64,000 nucleotides of DNA, from the NCBI GenBank assembly GCA_964653285.1, contig CAZZEX010000010.1:10529-74528 (forward strand), read 5' to 3'. The notes below the pieces were generated by a model, which was given only the letters and a program-made list of their open reading frames with translations, did not search any database and had not been told where the DNA came from. Source of the DNA: CAZZEX01 sp964653285 (lineage in GTDB: Bacteria; Chloroflexota; Anaerolineae; B4-G1). The position numbers and the translations under genes were made by a program. Of the stretch, positions 8,167 to 16,887 are shown piece after piece. Each line of letters begins with the position of its first letter. Positions within the stretch are counted from its first letter, which is position 1.

Positions 8167-9015
8167 ATGACCATTGAGATTCGCCCTATTCAGACCCACG
8201 ACGAATACCTGGCTGTAGAGCAGATCCAGCGCGAGGCGTGGCGCAAGAGGGACATTATAATCGTGCCCGACCACTTGCTTATCACCGTTCAAAAGAACGG
8301 CGGGCTGGTGCTGGGTGCGTTCGAGGTCCTGCCAGAGGAGGGAAGGGAGCGGCTCATCGGCTTCGTCTTTGGCTTTGTCGGACGATTACCCGACGGCAAG
8401 GTGAAGCATTGCTCGCACATGGCCGGCGTGTTACCCGCGTACCAGAGTCAGAACGTGGGCTATCGCCTGAAACTGGCTCAGCGCGAGCATGTGCTGGCCC
8501 AGGGGATGGACCTCATCACCTGGACCTTCGATCCGTTGGAAAGTCGAAACGCTTACCTCAACTTCCACAAGTTGGGCGCCACCTGCGGGACGTACCTGCG
8601 GGATCTATACGGCAGCATGCGCGACGGGCTCAACGCTGGCTTGCTCAGCGACCGCTTTCAGGTGGACTGGCACATCGTCAGCGACCACGTCACCAGCCGG
8701 CTGCGTTGCGACTGGGTCGGCCCTTCACTGTCGGCGCTGCAGGACGACGGTGTCCCTATTCTCAACCGCCTCCTCCCCGGCGACCCGCCTCACCCGCCGC
8801 AAACGGTCCTTCCTCTCGAGGGAGACCGGTTGCTCATCCCAATACCGGCCCACTTCCAGGCCATCAAATCAGCCGACCTCGGGCTGGCTCATGCCTGGCG
8901 AGAGCACACCCGTGCCCTGTTTGAGCCCGCGTTTGCCGAAGGATACACCGTCGTTGATCTGCTGTTCGAGAATGAGCAAAGCTGCTATCTGCTGGAGAAG
9001 GATTGGTCGCCCTGA
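8167..9015 (+). CDS. GNAT superfamily N-acetyltransferase (COG3375-like)
   Basis: A 282-residue protein with GGAGA just before the ATG. The N-terminal two thirds fit an acetyl-CoA-dependent N-acetyltransferase: EYLAVEQIQREAW near 14, a central strand LIGFVFGFVGR near 63, and the acetyl-CoA region HMAGVLPAYQSQNVGYRLK near 83. It then has ITWTFDPLESRNAYLNFHKLG, typical of the COG3375 group. The stop overlaps the start of the racemase/OSBS gene. COG3375 proteins are often found next to this enolase-family enzyme, so the pair may act on the same N-acyl substrate. The exact substrate is unknown. Confidence 0.85.
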   Translation: MTIEIRPIQTHDEYLAVEQIQREAWRKRDIIIVPDHLLITVQKNGGLVLGAFEVLPEEGRERLIGFVFGFVGRLPDGKVKHCSHMAGVLPAYQSQNVGYRLKLAQREHVLAQGMDLITWTFDPLESRNAYLNFHKLGATCGTYLRDLYGSMRDGLNAGLLSDRFQVDWHIVSDHVTSRLRCDWVGPSLSALQDDGVPILNRLLPGDPPHPPQTVLPLEGDRLLIPIPAHFQAIKSADLGLAHAWREHTRALFEPAFAEGYTVVDLLFENEQSCYLLEKDWSP

Positions 9016-10133
9016 TGAAGATCGAATGCATTGAGTTGCACCACATTGACCTGCCGTTGGTACATCCCTTTGAAACCAGTTTTGGGCGCGAACTTACCCG
9101 CCCCTGCATTCTGGTGGCCGTCCACGCTGGCGGGCTCACCGGCTGGGGTGAGTGCGTTGCTGGCTCCGGGCCATGGTACTCCAGCGAAACCATTGAGACG
9201 GCCTGGCACATGCTGCGTGACTTCCTCATCCCAGCCGTGTTGGGGCAGGAAGTGGCGTCGCCCACCGACGTGGTGGCGCGCTTCCGGCAGGTGCGCGGTC
9301 ACCCGATGGCCCGGGCCGGACTGGAGAATGGTGTGTGGAATCTGTTGGCGCAGGTGCAGCGAGTGTCACTGGCAGACCTACTGGGTGGTCAAAGGGATCG
9401 AGTGGAGGTCGGCGTGAGCGTCGGCATTGAGCCGACGCTTGAAGCGCTGCTCGACCGGGTGGGCCAGCACGTGGCCGAGGGATATGGCCGCGTCAAGCTG
9501 AAGATCAAACCAGGCTGGGATGTGGATGTGGTCCGCGCCGTGCGCGAGCGCTGGCCGGACCTGCCGCTGCAAGTGGATGCCAACTCCGCCTACACCCTGG
9601 CCGACGCACCGATCTTCCGGGAACTGGACCAGTTCGACTTGGTGCTCATCGAGCAGCCGCTGCACCACGACGACATCGTGGATCACGCTCAATTGCAGGC
9701 CCAACTCAGCACGCCCCTTTGCCTGGATGAGAGCATTCGCTCGCCGGAGCATGCCCGCTGGGCGCTGGACATTGGAGCCTGCCGGGTCATCAACATCAAA
9801 GTGGGGCGGGTGGGCGGATTGACCGCCGCCCGACAGATCCACAACTTGTGCGCCAGCCGGAGCGTGCCGGTGTGGTGCGGCGGCATGCTGGAGACCAACG
9901 TCGGGCGCGCCACCAACGTGGCCCTCGCCGCGCTGCCCAACTTTACCCTGCCCGGCGACATCTCTGCCTCTGCCCGCTACTACCCTGAGAACAGGGACAT
10001 TGCCGAACCCGACTTTGTGCTCAAGGATGACTCGACGTTGTCGGTGCCCTCCGGTCCGGGTCTGGGCGTGCGCGTCGTTCCCAAACGGCTGGCCGCCGCC
10101 CGTCTGCGGCACCTGGCCCGGAGTGCCTGCTGA
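9015..10133 (+). CDS. menC: o-succinylbenzoate synthase / N-acylamino-acid racemase (enolase superfamily)
   Basis: From ATG 9015, which overlaps the TGA of the GNAT gene and has GGAGAAGG upstream, the protein is 372 residues. It has the enolase-superfamily pattern: KLKIK (about 161-165, general base), then three metal ligands in VDAN (D188), IEQP (E213) and LDES (D238), and the second lysine in INIKVGRVGG (K262). The motif GGMLETNVGR near 288 marks the OSBS/NSAR branch. Members make o-succinylbenzoate for menaquinone or racemise N-acylamino acids, and many do both. No other men genes are visible, and the partner acetyltransferase favours N-acylamino acid metabolism. The symbol is by family only. 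Confidence 0.85.
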   Translation: MKIECIELHHIDLPLVHPFETSFGRELTRPCILVAVHAGGLTGWGECVAGSGPWYSSETIETAWHMLRDFLIPAVLGQEVASPTDVVARFRQVRGHPMARAGLENGVWNLLAQVQRVSLADLLGGQRDRVEVGVSVGIEPTLEALLDRVGQHVAEGYGRVKLKIKPGWDVDVVRAVRERWPDLPLQVDANSAYTLADAPIFRELDQFDLVLIEQPLHHDDIVDHAQLQAQLSTPLCLDESIRSPEHARWALDIGACRVINIKVGRVGGLTAARQIHNLCASRSVPVWCGGMLETNVGRATNVALAALPNFTLPGDISASARYYPENRDIAEPDFVLKDDSTLSVPSGPGLGVRVVPKRLAAARLRHLARSAC

Positions 10134-10144
10134 GCTTCGCGACC

Positions 10145-10756
10145 TCACACTTGCTTGGAGTCCAGCAAGGCCTCGACCTGGGCGTAAAGCTCGGGCGGCA
10201 TGTCAGGCTCTTGAACGAGCACGCGCCTGCGCAGCTTTTTGGGCTGGCAGACCGGGATGGGCGGGTTCTCTATCTCCTCCAACACCGCCGCCGGATGCAC
10301 AAAGACCACGACTGCCCGCACCGGTACTTTACCCCCTGCGGGCAGATTGGCCTTGAGTGCCGCCTTAATGTGACTCACCGCCGCCTGGGCATCGGCTATC
10401 GGGTTGCCCAGTCGCTCCTCCAAAAAGAAACGCAGCGCCCGGCTGATGGACATTTTCTGGCGCCACTTGCCATTTGTGTAGGAGAAGTGGCCTTCGATAT
10501 TGCGTGTCTCAGTCACCACCACGTCGTTAGGGGCCAGCAGCACGTGATCACTGCTCAGTTCGTAGTGATAGAGGCAGTATTTGTCCCCCAGCCCCTTGAG
10601 CGCCTTATCAATCGTATCCTCCGGCCGGGGCTTCTTGACCCAGCGGTTGGCGTAATAAATGCCGGTCGTGGCCGAAGCAAACCCCACGAATAACATCACC
10701 GCCGTCAGGGTTGACCACTCCGGCTTCCAGAGCGAGACTGCTGTACTGCCTAGCAA
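10145..10756 (-). CDS. NERD-like nuclease-related domain protein with N-terminal TM
   Basis: About 203 residues. A hydrophobic N-terminus (TLTAVMLFVGFASATTGIYY) is followed by a region resembling the NERD domain: KPRPEDTIDKALKGLGDKY, then LLAPNDVVVTETRNIEGHF and later VPVRAVVVFVHPAA. The start is uncertain. The frame opens after a TAG near 10797, and there is no ATG or GTG before the TTG at 10756. An ideal GAGGAG box points instead at an ATC codon (10781-10783), which would add a second hydrophobic stretch. The gene converges on the racemase gene 11 bases away. Confidence 0.65.
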   Translation of the reverse strand: MLGSTAVSLWKPEWSTLTAVMLFVGFASATTGIYYANRWVKKPRPEDTIDKALKGLGDKYCLYHYELSSDHVLLAPNDVVVTETRNIEGHFSYTNGKWRQKMSISRALRFFLEERLGNPIADAQAAVSHIKAALKANLPAGGKVPVRAVVVFVHPAAVLEEIENPPIPVCQPKKLRRRVLVQEPDMPPELYAQVEALLDSKQV

Positions 10757-10921
10757 AATCAGAATCCCAGAACTGTTCCAGATGGTTTTAACTCCTCTCT
10801 AAAATGTTGAAAGTGTTTGCTGAAACCATCTTAAACAACGTGTGTGTCAACTGGCAACTATGTCTGGTCCTAATCACCTCCTTTCCTTAAGTAAGCAATC
10901 TTCCCTTGATCTTCGGCAGCC

Positions 10922-11644
10922 TCACAAGTCGAACTCCGAATGGATGCGGGCGTAGTCACCTCGTAGCAGGTCACGCGCATATTCGACAGGCTTGCCGTCC
11001 TTGTGGTAAATCACCCTCGTTATCATCAACAGTGGGGTGCCGTCCTCTACCCGGAGTTGTCTGGCCGCCGTTTCCCTGGCTACAACGGCCTCAACAGTTT
11101 GGGCGACGCGGGTGATGCACACACCGTACCGCTCGACGAGCAGATCGTAAATGGACGTTTTCTCCAGATCGTACTCTTCCAGAGCCGGGCAGCGTGGACA
11201 GGGTAGAAAGGAGCGCTCCAAAACGGTCGGTACGCGGTTCGCCAGGTGCAGCTTGACCACCCGGTAAAGCGAATGTCCGATCTCGACCTCGAAAATCCCA
11301 GCCAGCCGCTTACTGGCCCGGACCTGGCTGAATTCCAGCAACTGGGCTGAATGAGAGATGCCCTTAGAGCGCATGGATTGGGTGTGGCTTATCAACTCGC
11401 GGGTGTCGTATGAAACCTTGGGTTTGGCAACGAAAGTACCCGAGCCGTGACGGCGCACCAGCATGCCCTCGTTAACTATCTCGGTGATGGCCCGGCGGAC
11501 GGTCATACGGCTTACGTCCAATTCCTGACTAAGCTCGCGCTCGGAGGAGAGTTTGGTTTCAGGGGGAAGCTTGCCTGAGAGAATCATCTCAGTGATGTAC
11601 TCTTGGATTTGCACGTAAAGCGGCTTGTGGAGCTCGCTCGACAT
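10922..11644 (-). CDS. GntR-family (HutC/UTRA) transcriptional regulator
   Basis: From ATG 11644, with GGGAGGG about 9 bases upstream, the protein is 240 residues. Residues about 5-70 form the winged helix (LYVQIQEYITEMILSGKL, SERELSQELDVSRMTVRRAI, GMLVRRHGSGTFVAKPK). Residues about 90-235 form the UTRA ligand-binding domain (SIYDLLVERYGVCI, MITRVIYHKDGKPVEYARDL). UTRA members such as NagR, DasR and YvoA bind sugar phosphates and control sugar uptake. Three tandem operator-like repeats lie 78 bases upstream. The divergently placed operon with GH31 is a possible second target. Confidence 0.9.
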   Translation of the reverse strand: MSSELHKPLYVQIQEYITEMILSGKLPPETKLSSERELSQELDVSRMTVRRAITEIVNEGMLVRRHGSGTFVAKPKVSYDTRELISHTQSMRSKGISHSAQLLEFSQVRASKRLAGIFEVEIGHSLYRVVKLHLANRVPTVLERSFLPCPRCPALEEYDLEKTSIYDLLVERYGVCITRVAQTVEAVVARETAARQLRVEDGTPLLMITRVIYHKDGKPVEYARDLLRGDYARIHSEFDL

Positions 11645-11721
11645 CAACTTACCCTCCCCGCGCACACCTCCAGGTAGAGGCTCGCGTCGAAAGCGGAAGG
11701 CGACGTTTGTGGTCTGTGACC

Positions 11722-11769
11722 ACTGGTCTAGTGGTATACTGGTCTAGTGGTACACTGGTCTAGGGATAA
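11722..11769. promoter_or_regulatory. three tandem 16-bp dre-like operator repeats
   Basis: Three head-to-tail units at 11722, 11738 and 11754 each begin ACTGGTCTAG. That is the left part of the DasR/NagR operator as I recall it (ACTGGTCTAGACCAGT). The first unit also forms CCACT-ggtct-AGTGG. The array contains TATACT (11735-11740) and sits just upstream of the GntR gene, so autorepression is likely. Confidence 0.65.
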
Positions 11770-12035
11770 ACCTGTGTATGAAGGCCGAATCTTCTCCTCA
11801 CGGGTCATTATTGTCCCAATTATAACCCCAAAAACCTCATTTGTCAAGCGGGAATTGCTCACTGGGAGTCACTGGTTAAATAATTACACTCGTGAGATTA
11901 TACCACTTTACCAAGCAAGGCCGCCGAGAAGGGCTAAAGATGGAAGTGGACTTGCCTCCCGGCGCGCGTTGCGCTATAATCTTGCCATCGTCGTTTGTAA
12001 TGGGGGAACGGTATGTTTAGACAGATACTCAGTAA
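11770..12035. other. intergenic control region
   Basis: About 270 bases with no convincing gene. Short open frames here lack coding character. It holds the promoter at 11952-11980 and an ATG at 12013 that may be the original start of the next gene. Confidence 0.5.
11952..11980 (+). promoter_or_regulatory. promoter of the hom-GH31-PAP2 operon
   Basis: TTGCCT (11952-11957), 17 bases and a perfect TATAAT (11975-11980) precede the hypothetical gene. No other promoter is obvious before the PAP2 gene, so one transcript may cover 12013-17775. Confidence 0.55.
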
Positions 12036-12503
12036 GTGGCAGCGCAAAAGACAGCAGCGTCTGAGCGGGGACTTGAGAGCCTGGCTCAGCTTTGCTCGGA
12101 TGTTTCCCGCACTTGCGGCGCGGCCCTCAACAACGAGAACATCGGCGGCGAGGAAATCGGTGAGGTGCTGGACAGAACCGACCGGATGCTCTTCCGTCTG
12201 TGCGAGGGCATCCCCGGCGACTGGTTTATGTTCAGGCGACGCTCCCCGGCGCTAGCCCGGCGGGTGCGCGAGGTCTCCGAGCAAGTCTATCGCCTGCGCA
12301 ACCGGACCGCCCGCTTTCTAATCCGCTGCCAGGGGCCGTCGCCTCTGGCCGGCCGGCTGGAGGGAGAAGCCCGCTTGGCTTACTATCACCAGGCGTTGGA
12401 GACCTTCGGCTTTGAGGCGCGGCGCATCTGGCGTGAGTTGGACGCCGAGTTGAATGAGATCGGCGAAGATATTCAAAGGCTCGCGGCTGAACTGGAACAA
12501 TAA
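12036..12503 (+). CDS. hypothetical helical protein, possible frameshifted N-terminus
   Basis: A 155-residue frame from GTG 12036 is rich in charged helices (GEEIGEVLDRTDRMLF, RVREVSEQVYRLRNRTARF, EIGEDIQRLAAELEQ) and looks cytoplasmic. No family is recognised. The GTG follows directly after an in-frame TAA and has no good ribosome site. In another frame, an ATG at 12013 preceded by GGGGGAA starts MFRQILSKWQRKRQQ, a believable N-terminus, so a one-base error or real frameshift near 12060 may have split the gene. It lies 47 bases before homoserine dehydrogenase. Confidence 0.55.
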   Translation: MAAQKTAASERGLESLAQLCSDVSRTCGAALNNENIGGEEIGEVLDRTDRMLFRLCEGIPGDWFMFRRRSPALARRVREVSEQVYRLRNRTARFLIRCQGPSPLAGRLEGEARLAYYHQALETFGFEARRIWRELDAELNEIGEDIQRLAAELEQ

Positions 12504-12550
12504 GCATTGGCCGGTGCTTCAGATCACTTTCACTTCTTGGAGGGCGTGCT

Positions 12551-13585
12551 ATGCACACCGTATGCTTTCTGCTCATCGGCCTGGGAAACCTGGGCTGCCG
12601 TTTCTGCAAGGTCTTGCTGGAGAAGGACGCTCTCCTGCGCCGCCGCTACGGGCTGGACCTGCGCCTGGTGGGAGCCGCCGACAGCCGGGGGGCAGCCTAC
12701 AACCCGGTGGCGGGGCTGGATCTGGAGAAGGTGGTACACCTCAAGCAAGCAGGGGGAACCATCGCCGACTACCCTGGCGTAGGGCGGCGGGAGTGGCAGG
12801 CCCCGGAACTGGTCGCCACGGCCAAGGCCGACCTGCTGCTGGAGGCCTCCCCGGTCAATCTGAAGCAGGGAGCCGAGCCGGGGCTCACCTGCATCCGCAC
12901 CGCTGTGCGGCGGGGGATGCACGTCGTGACGCCCAACAAGGGGCCGCTGGTCGTAGCCTATCGGGAACTGCACGATCTGGCAGCGGCGCATTCCGTGCAG
13001 TTGCGCTTTGACGGGACAGTGACCGGCGGCCTCCCCGCCCTCTACCTCGGCCAGCGTGACTTGCGTGGAGCGGTCATTCACCGGCTGGAGGCAGTGCCTA
13101 ACCTGGTCACCGGCTATGTTATGGACCTGCTGACCGATGGTCTGCCCTGGGAGGATGCCCTGGCCCGCGCCCGCCAGGAAGGTGTGCTGGAAGCAGACGC
13201 TTCGTGGGACCTGGAGGGGTGGGATGCTGCGGCCAAGCTGGTCATCCTGGCCAACGCTGTCCTGGAGTACCCAGCCCGACTGGAGGAGGTATCGCTGACC
13301 GGTATCACCACCCTCAGCGAAGACGCATTGCGATCCGCACGGGAGCGAGGCGCGTGTTACCGGCTGCTGGCGCGAGCTGAGCGGGACTCCGATGGGGCTT
13401 ACACTCTCTCTGTGGCCCCCGTGCCCCTGCCGCCGGACCATCCCCTGGGGCGATTGGGCCGCAAGCAGATGGGCGTCGTGTTCAGCACTGACATCTACGG
13501 CACGATCACTGCCATCGTAGACGAGCCCGACCCAACCCCCTCCGCCGCGACGATGCTGCGGGATGTGCTGGACATATATTCATGA
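12551..13585 (+). CDS. hom: homoserine dehydrogenase
   Basis: A 344-residue NAD(P)-dependent enzyme of the aspartate family pathway, reducing aspartate semialdehyde to homoserine for threonine and methionine synthesis. The N-terminal Rossmann motif is GLGNLG (10-15). Family signatures follow: VVTPNKGPL near 124, DGTVTGGLPALYLG near 155, and the catalytic loop ASWDLEGWDAAAKLVILAN near 217, with the conserved D and K. It has no C-terminal ACT domain, so it matches the short form. The ATG is preceded by GGAGG. Its neighbours are a hypothetical gene and GH31, an unusual setting. Confidence 0.92.
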   Translation: MHTVCFLLIGLGNLGCRFCKVLLEKDALLRRRYGLDLRLVGAADSRGAAYNPVAGLDLEKVVHLKQAGGTIADYPGVGRREWQAPELVATAKADLLLEASPVNLKQGAEPGLTCIRTAVRRGMHVVTPNKGPLVVAYRELHDLAAAHSVQLRFDGTVTGGLPALYLGQRDLRGAVIHRLEAVPNLVTGYVMDLLTDGLPWEDALARARQEGVLEADASWDLEGWDAAAKLVILANAVLEYPARLEEVSLTGITTLSEDALRSARERGACYRLLARAERDSDGAYTLSVAPVPLPPDHPLGRLGRKQMGVVFSTDIYGTITAIVDEPDPTPSAATMLRDVLDIYS

Positions 13586-13607
13586 TGTGTAAAGGAGCAA
13601 TCTTGTA

Positions 13608-16600
13608 GTGACAACGAAGCCCTCTTCCGATCTTTTCAAGCGCATCCGCTTCCCAGGCAATCCCGTCGCCAACCCGGACAGCGTCGTGACCAATGACCAC
13701 GCCCGGTTCACGATACTGACCCCACGTCTGATCCGCCTGGAGTGGTCAGAGGCGGCCGAGTTTGAGGACCGGGGTACCTATGCCTTCCCGACGCGCTATG
13801 GGCCTGCACCACACTTTGCGACCCACGTTGATGGGGACGTGCTGACGATAGACACCGGTGCACTGACGCTGCGCTATAAGCAGAGCAGCGGCAAGTTCAC
13901 CGCCAATAACCTCTCTATCATCTTTGATCTCAATGGCGAACGCCAGACCTGGGTGCCGGGGACACCCAACCCGTTGAACCTGCGCGGCACGCGGCGCACG
14001 CTCGACATGTGTGAGGGGGACGCCGCCCTGGACGAAGGCATTCTCTCCCGTGCGGGATGGGCCTTGTTCGACGATAGCCATGCGGTGGTGTTCAATCCCG
14101 ACGATGGCTGGGTCGCGCCGCGTCCCGACTGCGAAGTGCAGGACTGGGTGTTCTTTGGCTACGGTCACGATTACGAAGGAGCCCTGGCCGAGTATACTCA
14201 CTTTGGCGGTCAGATTCCCCTGATCCCGCGCTTTGTGTTGGGGACGTGGTGGTCGCGTTATTGGGCGTACAGCGCACAGGACCTTAAGGACCTGGTGCAT
14301 GATTTTGAGAGACATGACCTGCCGCTGGACGTGTTGGTCATTGACATAGACTGGCACACACCTCGTAGCTGGACCGGCTATACCTGGAACCGCCAGCTTT
14401 TCCCTGACCCGCCAGCCTTCCTCAGATGGGTCCACGAAAAAGGATTGCGCGTTACTCTCAACCTGCACCCTGCTGAGGGAGTGCAACAGTTCGAGGAAAT
14501 CTATCCCCGGTTCGCTGAGGCGATGGGAGTAGATCCGCAGACTGGTGAGGCCATCCCCTTCCGCATCACGGACAGGAAATTCGTCAAGGACTATTTTGAA
14601 CTGCTCCACCACCCAATGGAGGGCCAGGGCGTAGATTTTTGGTGGTTAGACTGGCAGCAAGGCGAAACCTCTGAGATGAAGGGCCTCGACCCATTACCCT
14701 GGCTCAATCACGTGCACTTTACCGATTCGACCCGGCGGGGCAAGCGGCCTATGCTGTATAGCCGGTGGGGCGGGCTGGGCAACCACCGTTATCACATCGG
14801 CTTTTCCGGCGACACCTACGCGGTCTGGCCGACGCTCCAGTTTCAACCCTATTTCACCGCCACGGCGTCGAACGTCGTCTACGGCTGGTGGAGCCACGAC
14901 GTCGGCGGGCACATGGGCGGCGCGACCAAGCCGGAACTATACGCGCGCTGGGTACAGTTCGGTGCGCTGAGCCCATGCCTGCGCCTGCACGCGACCAAAG
15001 ACCCACGTGCCGAGCGGCGGCCCTGGAAATACCCTGAAGAGGTGTACCAGGCTGCCAAGGATGCCTTCCATTGGCGATACCGGCTTGTGCCCTATATTTA
15101 CACCATGGCCCGCGTTGCCTCCGATACGAGCATTTCACTCTGCCGCCCGATGTATTATCAGTATCCTGAGGAAGACGCAGCGTACGTGGCTCGTTACCAG
15201 TACTTTTTCGGCGACCAGATGATCTCCGCGCCCATCGTCCATCCTGCGGACCCCGAAACCGGGTTGGCGGCCACCGACGTATGGGTGCCCGAGGGCGCGT
15301 GGATTGACTACATCACCAAAGAGACCTTTATTGGCCCCCGGTGGGTGCGTCTCGTCGGCGATCTGACCCGCGTGCCAATGCTGATGAAAGCGGGTGCGAT
15401 CCTGCCGCTGGCGCCATCGTTCGAGACCATACCTCCACCCCACCTCGCTTCGGGGACGACAGATGCGATCCCACAAGACAGGTTGGTCCTCTCCATCTTC
15501 CCTGGAGCCAGCGGCGTGTTCCGCTTGTACGAGGACGACGGTGTCACAGAGGCGTATAGACAGGGGCAGTACGAATGGACCGAGATCAGGACACGAGTGG
15601 AAGGTGAAAGCACCTGGGTGGTCCATATCGCACCAGTCGAAGGGAGATGTGATGTGCTCCCCGATCGGCGCCAGTACGAGATCCGCCTGGAGGGAAGCGG
15701 GCAGCCCCAAAAGGTGATGATGGACGGGGCAGAAACCGTTGACTGGACGTACGACCCCGAGAGGTTGACCACGACCATCCACGTGCCGATGCGCGACAAG
15801 CGTCAGCCGTTGACGATCGCTGCCGTTGCCGAGGGCAAGATTTCAGCGTTGGGCGAAGCGCACAACCGCGCGGTAATCCTCTCTGACGTCAGGTGTTTGC
15901 TCGGCGATCAGTATCCTGCGGGAGTGGAGGACACTGGCGTGTTGCTCGACACCATACTGCGCCTGGATGCAGGTTCCCGAGGGCGGGCCGATGCCATCGC
16001 GCGCCTGGGCGGTCCCTTTGTACACTTCATCGAGTTTGTCACGTCCGAAGAGGCCTCCCAGCAGTTGGGGCGCATCATTATCGGACCGCCGGCTCGTGTA
16101 GAGGGACCCTACGACTTTGAAGTGACCTTTACCCTGTTTCGAACGGGCAAGCCGGAGCAGCATACCATCCAGGTCAAAGGCACCACGGAGTCGCACATCC
16201 TGGGTACACCCTTTGCCTTTGACGGGCAGGTGCAGACGATGCACTGGGAAGCAGAGGTCAAGATCACCTGGAAGGGGGAGACGTTGACCTACGTGCACCA
16301 AAGTGATCCCCTGTTCCCAACGATCTATGCCTGGCGGGCCATCGTCTACAACCAGGAGGAGGAGCCGATCGCGCTGGAGCAAGTGATGGATGACGAAGGA
16401 CACATCAATGACGCTCTGGACTGGAAAGTCTACCTCCAGGACCCAGAGGGGTGGGGGGGGAACTTGAAACAGCCCCATGTCATCCCCTTTATGAAAGAGC
16501 ATCAGGAGCAACTGAAAGCGGGTGAGCCGCTGGCGGGCTATATGACCACGACGGTCATCAGCCCCGGCGAGCGTGATGCGATCGTTGCGTTTCGGTCTGT

Positions 16601-16841
16601 AGGTCCAGAGGAGTTCTACCTGAACGGGCAAAGGGTTGAGGGAATTCCAGTGGAAGAAGAGGAGGGCGTGCATCCTCTCTTTCGCCGTCCACGCAAGACG
16701 GCTATGATGCATCTGCGTGCAGGAAAGAACACACTGGTGGTGGATACCAGGCCATCTCAATCAGAACGACCGCTCTGGTTTCTCGGCGGCGCGTTTCTAA
16801 CGCCGGATGGAGTTCTGATGACCGACCTGGTTTTTGAGTGA
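13608..16841 (+). CDS. glycoside hydrolase family 31 (alpha-glucosidase/alpha-xylosidase type)
   Basis: A 1077-residue protein from GTG 13608 with AAGGAG 10 bases upstream. The GH31 catalytic barrel spans about residues 200-560: VLVIDIDWH near 243, the nucleophile in WWLDWQQGE (D348), the acid/base in GFSGDTYAVWP (D402), and WSHDVGGHMGG near 426. An N-terminal beta domain (about 15-200) and a proximal C-terminal beta domain (about 570-720) fit the family. Beyond about 730 there are some 340 further residues, beta-rich and unrecognised, ending LGGAFLTPDGVLMTDLVFE. There is no signal peptide, so it is probably intracellular. Substrate preference cannot be read; the nearby UTRA regulator suggests sugar control. 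Confidence 0.9.
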   Translation: MTTKPSSDLFKRIRFPGNPVANPDSVVTNDHARFTILTPRLIRLEWSEAAEFEDRGTYAFPTRYGPAPHFATHVDGDVLTIDTGALTLRYKQSSGKFTANNLSIIFDLNGERQTWVPGTPNPLNLRGTRRTLDMCEGDAALDEGILSRAGWALFDDSHAVVFNPDDGWVAPRPDCEVQDWVFFGYGHDYEGALAEYTHFGGQIPLIPRFVLGTWWSRYWAYSAQDLKDLVHDFERHDLPLDVLVIDIDWHTPRSWTGYTWNRQLFPDPPAFLRWVHEKGLRVTLNLHPAEGVQQFEEIYPRFAEAMGVDPQTGEAIPFRITDRKFVKDYFELLHHPMEGQGVDFWWLDWQQGETSEMKGLDPLPWLNHVHFTDSTRRGKRPMLYSRWGGLGNHRYHIGFSGDTYAVWPTLQFQPYFTATASNVVYGWWSHDVGGHMGGATKPELYARWVQFGALSPCLRLHATKDPRAERRPWKYPEEVYQAAKDAFHWRYRLVPYIYTMARVASDTSISLCRPMYYQYPEEDAAYVARYQYFFGDQMISAPIVHPADPETGLAATDVWVPEGAWIDYITKETFIGPRWVRLVGDLTRVPMLMKAGAILPLAPSFETIPPPHLASGTTDAIPQDRLVLSIFPGASGVFRLYEDDGVTEAYRQGQYEWTEIRTRVEGESTWVVHIAPVEGRCDVLPDRRQYEIRLEGSGQPQKVMMDGAETVDWTYDPERLTTTIHVPMRDKRQPLTIAAVAEGKISALGEAHNRAVILSDVRCLLGDQYPAGVEDTGVLLDTILRLDAGSRGRADAIARLGGPFVHFIEFVTSEEASQQLGRIIIGPPARVEGPYDFEVTFTLFRTGKPEQHTIQVKGTTESHILGTPFAFDGQVQTMHWEAEVKITWKGETLTYVHQSDPLFPTIYAWRAIVYNQEEEPIALEQVMDDEGHINDALDWKVYLQDPEGWGGNLKQPHVIPFMKEHQEQLKAGEPLAGYMTTTVISPGERDAIVAFRSVGPEEFYLNGQRVEGIPVEEEEGVHPLFRRPRKTAMMHLRAGKNTLVVDTRPSQSERPLWFLGGAFLTPDGVLMTDLVFE

Positions 16842-16887
16842 AATCATTCATCTGTGCAATCACCGCTCAAGTCAATAGGAGGTAGCG

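Noticed and set aside
11747..12064. 105-codon plus-strand frame beginning in the operator array
   Set aside because: It starts inside the repeat, crosses the promoter and has no coding character.
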